From: Bacteroidales bacterium | GTDB taxonomy: Bacteria > Bacteroidota > Bacteroidia > Bacteroidales > VadinHA17 | Assembly: GCA_020353115.1 (NCBI GenBank) | Contig: CP070687.1 | Coordinates: 1,059,092-1,066,844, forward strand | Direction: 5' to 3' | Length of the DNA: 7,753 bases | Shown here: positions 5,565 to 7,753 of the stretch, in pieces | Layout of the letters: the number at the start of each line of letters is the position of its first letter | How positions within the stretch are numbered: the stretch's first letter is position 1 | Translations under genes and position numbers: made by a program | The notes under the pieces: model-generated | Database searches by the model: none | Seen by the model: only the letters and a program-made list of their open reading frames with translations | Told to the model about the DNA's origin: nothing

Positions 5565-7753
5565 ATGTTTAAGAATTATCTCCTGACGGCTCTACGGAAC
5601 CTCTATAAAAATAAACTCTTTGCCCTTATTAATATTCTGGGTTTGGGTATTGCACTTGCCATATGCGTGGTAGCCTATTTCAACCACATGTTCGCTGCGG
5701 ATTTTGATATGATGCACAGCAGAAGTCACGAGATTTACAAAATTAATTCAGTAAGGGATCTTCAGGGGCGTTCCCAGGAATACGGAATCACTCCGATGGC
5801 ACTTGGACCGATGATTGCTGAAAGTATTAACGGAGTTGAATCATTGATAAGAATTTCTCTTTCAAGATCACCCGTAAAGCATGGTAATGAAGTATTTAAC
5901 CGGCTGGTTGCCTATGCAGACCCTGAATATTTTAATGCATTTGATCTTCCATTGAAAACCGGGGCGTATGAATCGTTCCGGGGTAAAGGCAACATTATGA
6001 TCAGTGAAAAGTTGGCGGGAATCCATTTTGGAGACAGCGATCCGGTCGGTGAAATCATTACGGTATTTGATGATAATGGTAATCCTTTTGATTATGTGGT
6101 TGGTGCAGTATTTAAAGAAATACCGCAAAATAACACCATACAATTTGATGCTCTCACAGTGTTTGAGAACTTCCCGGATATGTTCAAGATAGAAGAAAAT
6201 GACTGGCGGAACTTTGTGGCGGCTACATTTCTGGTTATTCCTGATGAGGGCAAGATCTTAACTATTGATGCAAAGATTGACGAACTCATTCCCGTACAGA
6301 ACAAGGGGAATGAGACGTTTACCATTACCGATTTCAGGCTGTTACCCTTAAAGGAGGTTGCAAACAACAGCAGGGATATATGGTCGAACTGGTTGTGGCC
6401 GGGGCTACACCCTGCCCACAGGATATCTCCTACCATAATGGCCATCCTGATATTGCTGATTGCCTGCTTCAACTTTACCAATACTGCCATAGCAGTATCC
6501 AGCAAAAGGTTGAAAGAGATAAGTATGCGCAAGATTTCAGGCGGAACACGGGGGCAGCTTATCCTTCAGTTCTGGGGTGAAAATCTTTTTATCTGCCTGC
6601 TGGCTCTCCTGCTGGCCATCTTTTTTGCCCAAATACTGATTGGGGCTTACAACAGACTTTGGGATTATATGACACTTTCCATGGATTTCTCCGGTAACGT
6701 CCGGTTCTGGATATTCCTGGTGGCTATCCTTTTTATCACAGGAATTATTGCCGGCACCTATCCTTCCGTATATATAAGTTCTTTCCGGCCGATGGAAATA
6801 CTCCGGCAAAGAGTAAAACTTGGAGGCACAAGCCTGTTGTCAAAAATCCTTCTCGCATTCCAGGTTTGTATATCGGTTGTATCCCTTGTCGGGGGAATCG
6901 TGTTTTCACGTAACGCCTATTACCAGGATACCCTTGATCTTGGATATGACAAGGAAAACATCCTGGTTGTTTCCGTCAATAACCAGTCCGATTACGAAAA
7001 ATTCCGTCAGGTCCTTATACGTAACCCACGTATAATTTCTGTAGCTGGCACCTATAACCATGTGGGGTGGGGGTATTACAGGAGAGGAGTTGAGTTCCAG
7101 GAAATGAAACACGAAGTAAATGTAATGGATATCGGCCAGGGTTATATTGAAACAGTCGGCCTGGATCTGGTGGAGGGGAGGAGCTTTGAAGAGGGATTTG
7201 AAAAGTCTGATGAAGTGGGTTCAATTATCGTAAATGAAAAATTTGTTGAAGATTTCAAATGGGATGATCCGGTTGGGAAACGAATTACCTTACAGGATAC
7301 CATCACCCTTACAGTAATCGGAACGATAAAGGATTTTTACCTCCAGAATTTCTGGTCTCCGATTGATCCGACAATGCTACGTTTGGTTGACCGTGACTGG
7401 TATTATAATCTGGCGATCCGGTCAAGGCCAGAAGACCGCGATGCGGTATTTGATTTTCTGGAGACCGAATGGAAACGATTAATACCCAATGTTCCGTTCA
7501 GGGGTATATACCAGGAAGAAACACTGGAAGAGGCAAGGTATATCAACGCCAGTATAAAGAAAATCTTTGTATTCCTGGCTATAACAGCAACCTTGTTATC
7601 TCTGATCGGTCTGTATAATCTTATCTCCCTTAATATAATCAGCAGAACCAAGGAAATAGGAATTCGTAAGGTGATGGGTTCCGGTATCCCGAACATTGCA
7701 TTACGGACAAACCGGGCTTATATCATAATCGTTATTGTCTCTTCCCTTCTTGG
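5565..7753 (+). CDS. ABC transporter permease, MacB/FtsX type with two permease halves (3' truncated by window)
   Basis: The frame is open from the ATG at 5565 to the window's right edge: 729 full codons and no stop, so the C-terminus lies outside. The product is an inner-membrane permease of the FtsX/MacB superfamily, in the duplicated form of about 800 residues common in Bacteroidota. It starts MFKNYLLTALRNLYKNKLFA, the usual amphipathic lead-in. Membrane segments are about 19-39, then after a periplasmic MacB-type domain (about 45-285) about 289-309, 339-359 and 381-401. A second half begins at about 427-447, followed by a second periplasmic domain (about 450-660) and segments at 664-688 and from 718. 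The FtsX coupling motif appears in both halves: KRLKEISMRKISGGTRGQL (314-332) and RTKEIGIRKVMGSG (694-707). Such proteins work with a separate ATPase, transporting or mechanically releasing lipoproteins, peptides or antibiotics across the envelope. No Walker motifs or ATPase gene are in the window. The substrate cannot be inferred. About 60-70 residues, including the last membrane segment, are probably missing. Confidence 0.92.
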   Translation, partial: MFKNYLLTALRNLYKNKLFALINILGLGIALAICVVAYFNHMFAADFDMMHSRSHEIYKINSVRDLQGRSQEYGITPMALGPMIAESINGVESLIRISLSRSPVKHGNEVFNRLVAYADPEYFNAFDLPLKTGAYESFRGKGNIMISEKLAGIHFGDSDPVGEIITVFDDNGNPFDYVVGAVFKEIPQNNTIQFDALTVFENFPDMFKIEENDWRNFVAATFLVIPDEGKILTIDAKIDELIPVQNKGNETFTITDFRLLPLKEVANNSRDIWSNWLWPGLHPAHRISPTIMAILILLIACFNFTNTAIAVSSKRLKEISMRKISGGTRGQLILQFWGENLFICLLALLLAIFFAQILIGAYNRLWDYMTLSMDFSGNVRFWIFLVAILFITGIIAGTYPSVYISSFRPMEILRQRVKLGGTSLLSKILLAFQVCISVVSLVGGIVFSRNAYYQDTLDLGYDKENILVVSVNNQSDYEKFRQVLIRNPRIISVAGTYNHVGWGYYRRGVEFQEMKHEVNVMDIGQGYIETVGLDLVEGRSFEEGFEKSDEVGSIIVNEKFVEDFKWDDPVGKRITLQDTITLTVIGTIKDFYLQNFWSPIDPTMLRLVDRDWYYNLAIRSRPEDRDAVFDFLETEWKRLIPNVPFRGIYQEETLEEARYINASIKKIFVFLAITATLLSLIGLYNLISLNIISRTKEIGIRKVMGSGIPNIALRTNRAYIIIVIVSSLL

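Noticed and set aside
5868..7696. Minus- and plus-strand frames inside the permease gene
   Set aside because: The permease frame is continuous from 5565 to the window end with FtsX motifs in both halves. The others are chance frames.
1..7753. CRISPR array, tRNA/rRNA gene, toxin-antitoxin or defence system
   Set aside because: No regularly spaced repeats, tRNA-like cloverleaf or defence-related motif was found in reading both strands. The gene content is metabolic, proteolytic and transport.

Overview
This 7.75 kb window looks like a chromosomal segment from a Bacteroidota bacterium, probably a Bacteroidales or Marinilabiliales relative. The evidence is moderate GC, AT-rich leaders without Shine-Dalgarno sequences, matches to the Bacteroidota -7 promoter element TAnnTTTG upstream of several genes, and the gene families present. 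These are a secreted GH2-type glycosidase, an S9 peptidase with a DPP IV-type propeller, and a large FtsX/MacB-type ABC permease with two permease halves. The lineage is an inference, because no rRNA or other marker gene is present.

Layout: (1) 1-134, minus strand: the first 44 codons of a secreted protein that resembles the N-terminus of GH2 beta-galactosidases. (2) 135-474: a divergent, AT-rich intergenic region. (3) 475-2724, plus: a complete, exported S9-family serine peptidase with a visible Ser-Asp-His triad. (4) 2837-3604, minus: a creatininase-family metal-dependent amidohydrolase, convergent with the peptidase. (5) 3883-5007, minus: a uroporphyrinogen-decarboxylase (URO-D) superfamily protein of the methyltransferase-like type, not HemE. 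(6) 5008-5564: a 557 bp divergent gene-free region holding several short inverted repeats and a 133 bp GC-richer segment bounded by imperfect inverted repeats, possibly an insertion-sequence remnant. (7) 5565-7753, plus: an ABC transporter permease that runs off the right edge with no stop codon.

The URO-D-like and creatininase genes are read in the same direction, with the URO-D-like gene upstream, so they may share a task in small-molecule catabolism. However, 278 bp and a candidate promoter separate them, so a single operon is not assured. The peptidase and the permease have their own leaders and no partner gene in the window. The permease's ATPase is not here.

I found no CRISPR array, tRNA, rRNA, toxin-antitoxin pair, defence system or recognisable riboswitch. 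The window reads as ordinary metabolic and transport genes. The items most worth a second look are the inverted-repeat-bounded segment at 5227-5359, the altered metal-ligand motif in the URO-D-like protein, and the lack of the DPP IV double-glutamate motif in the peptidase.
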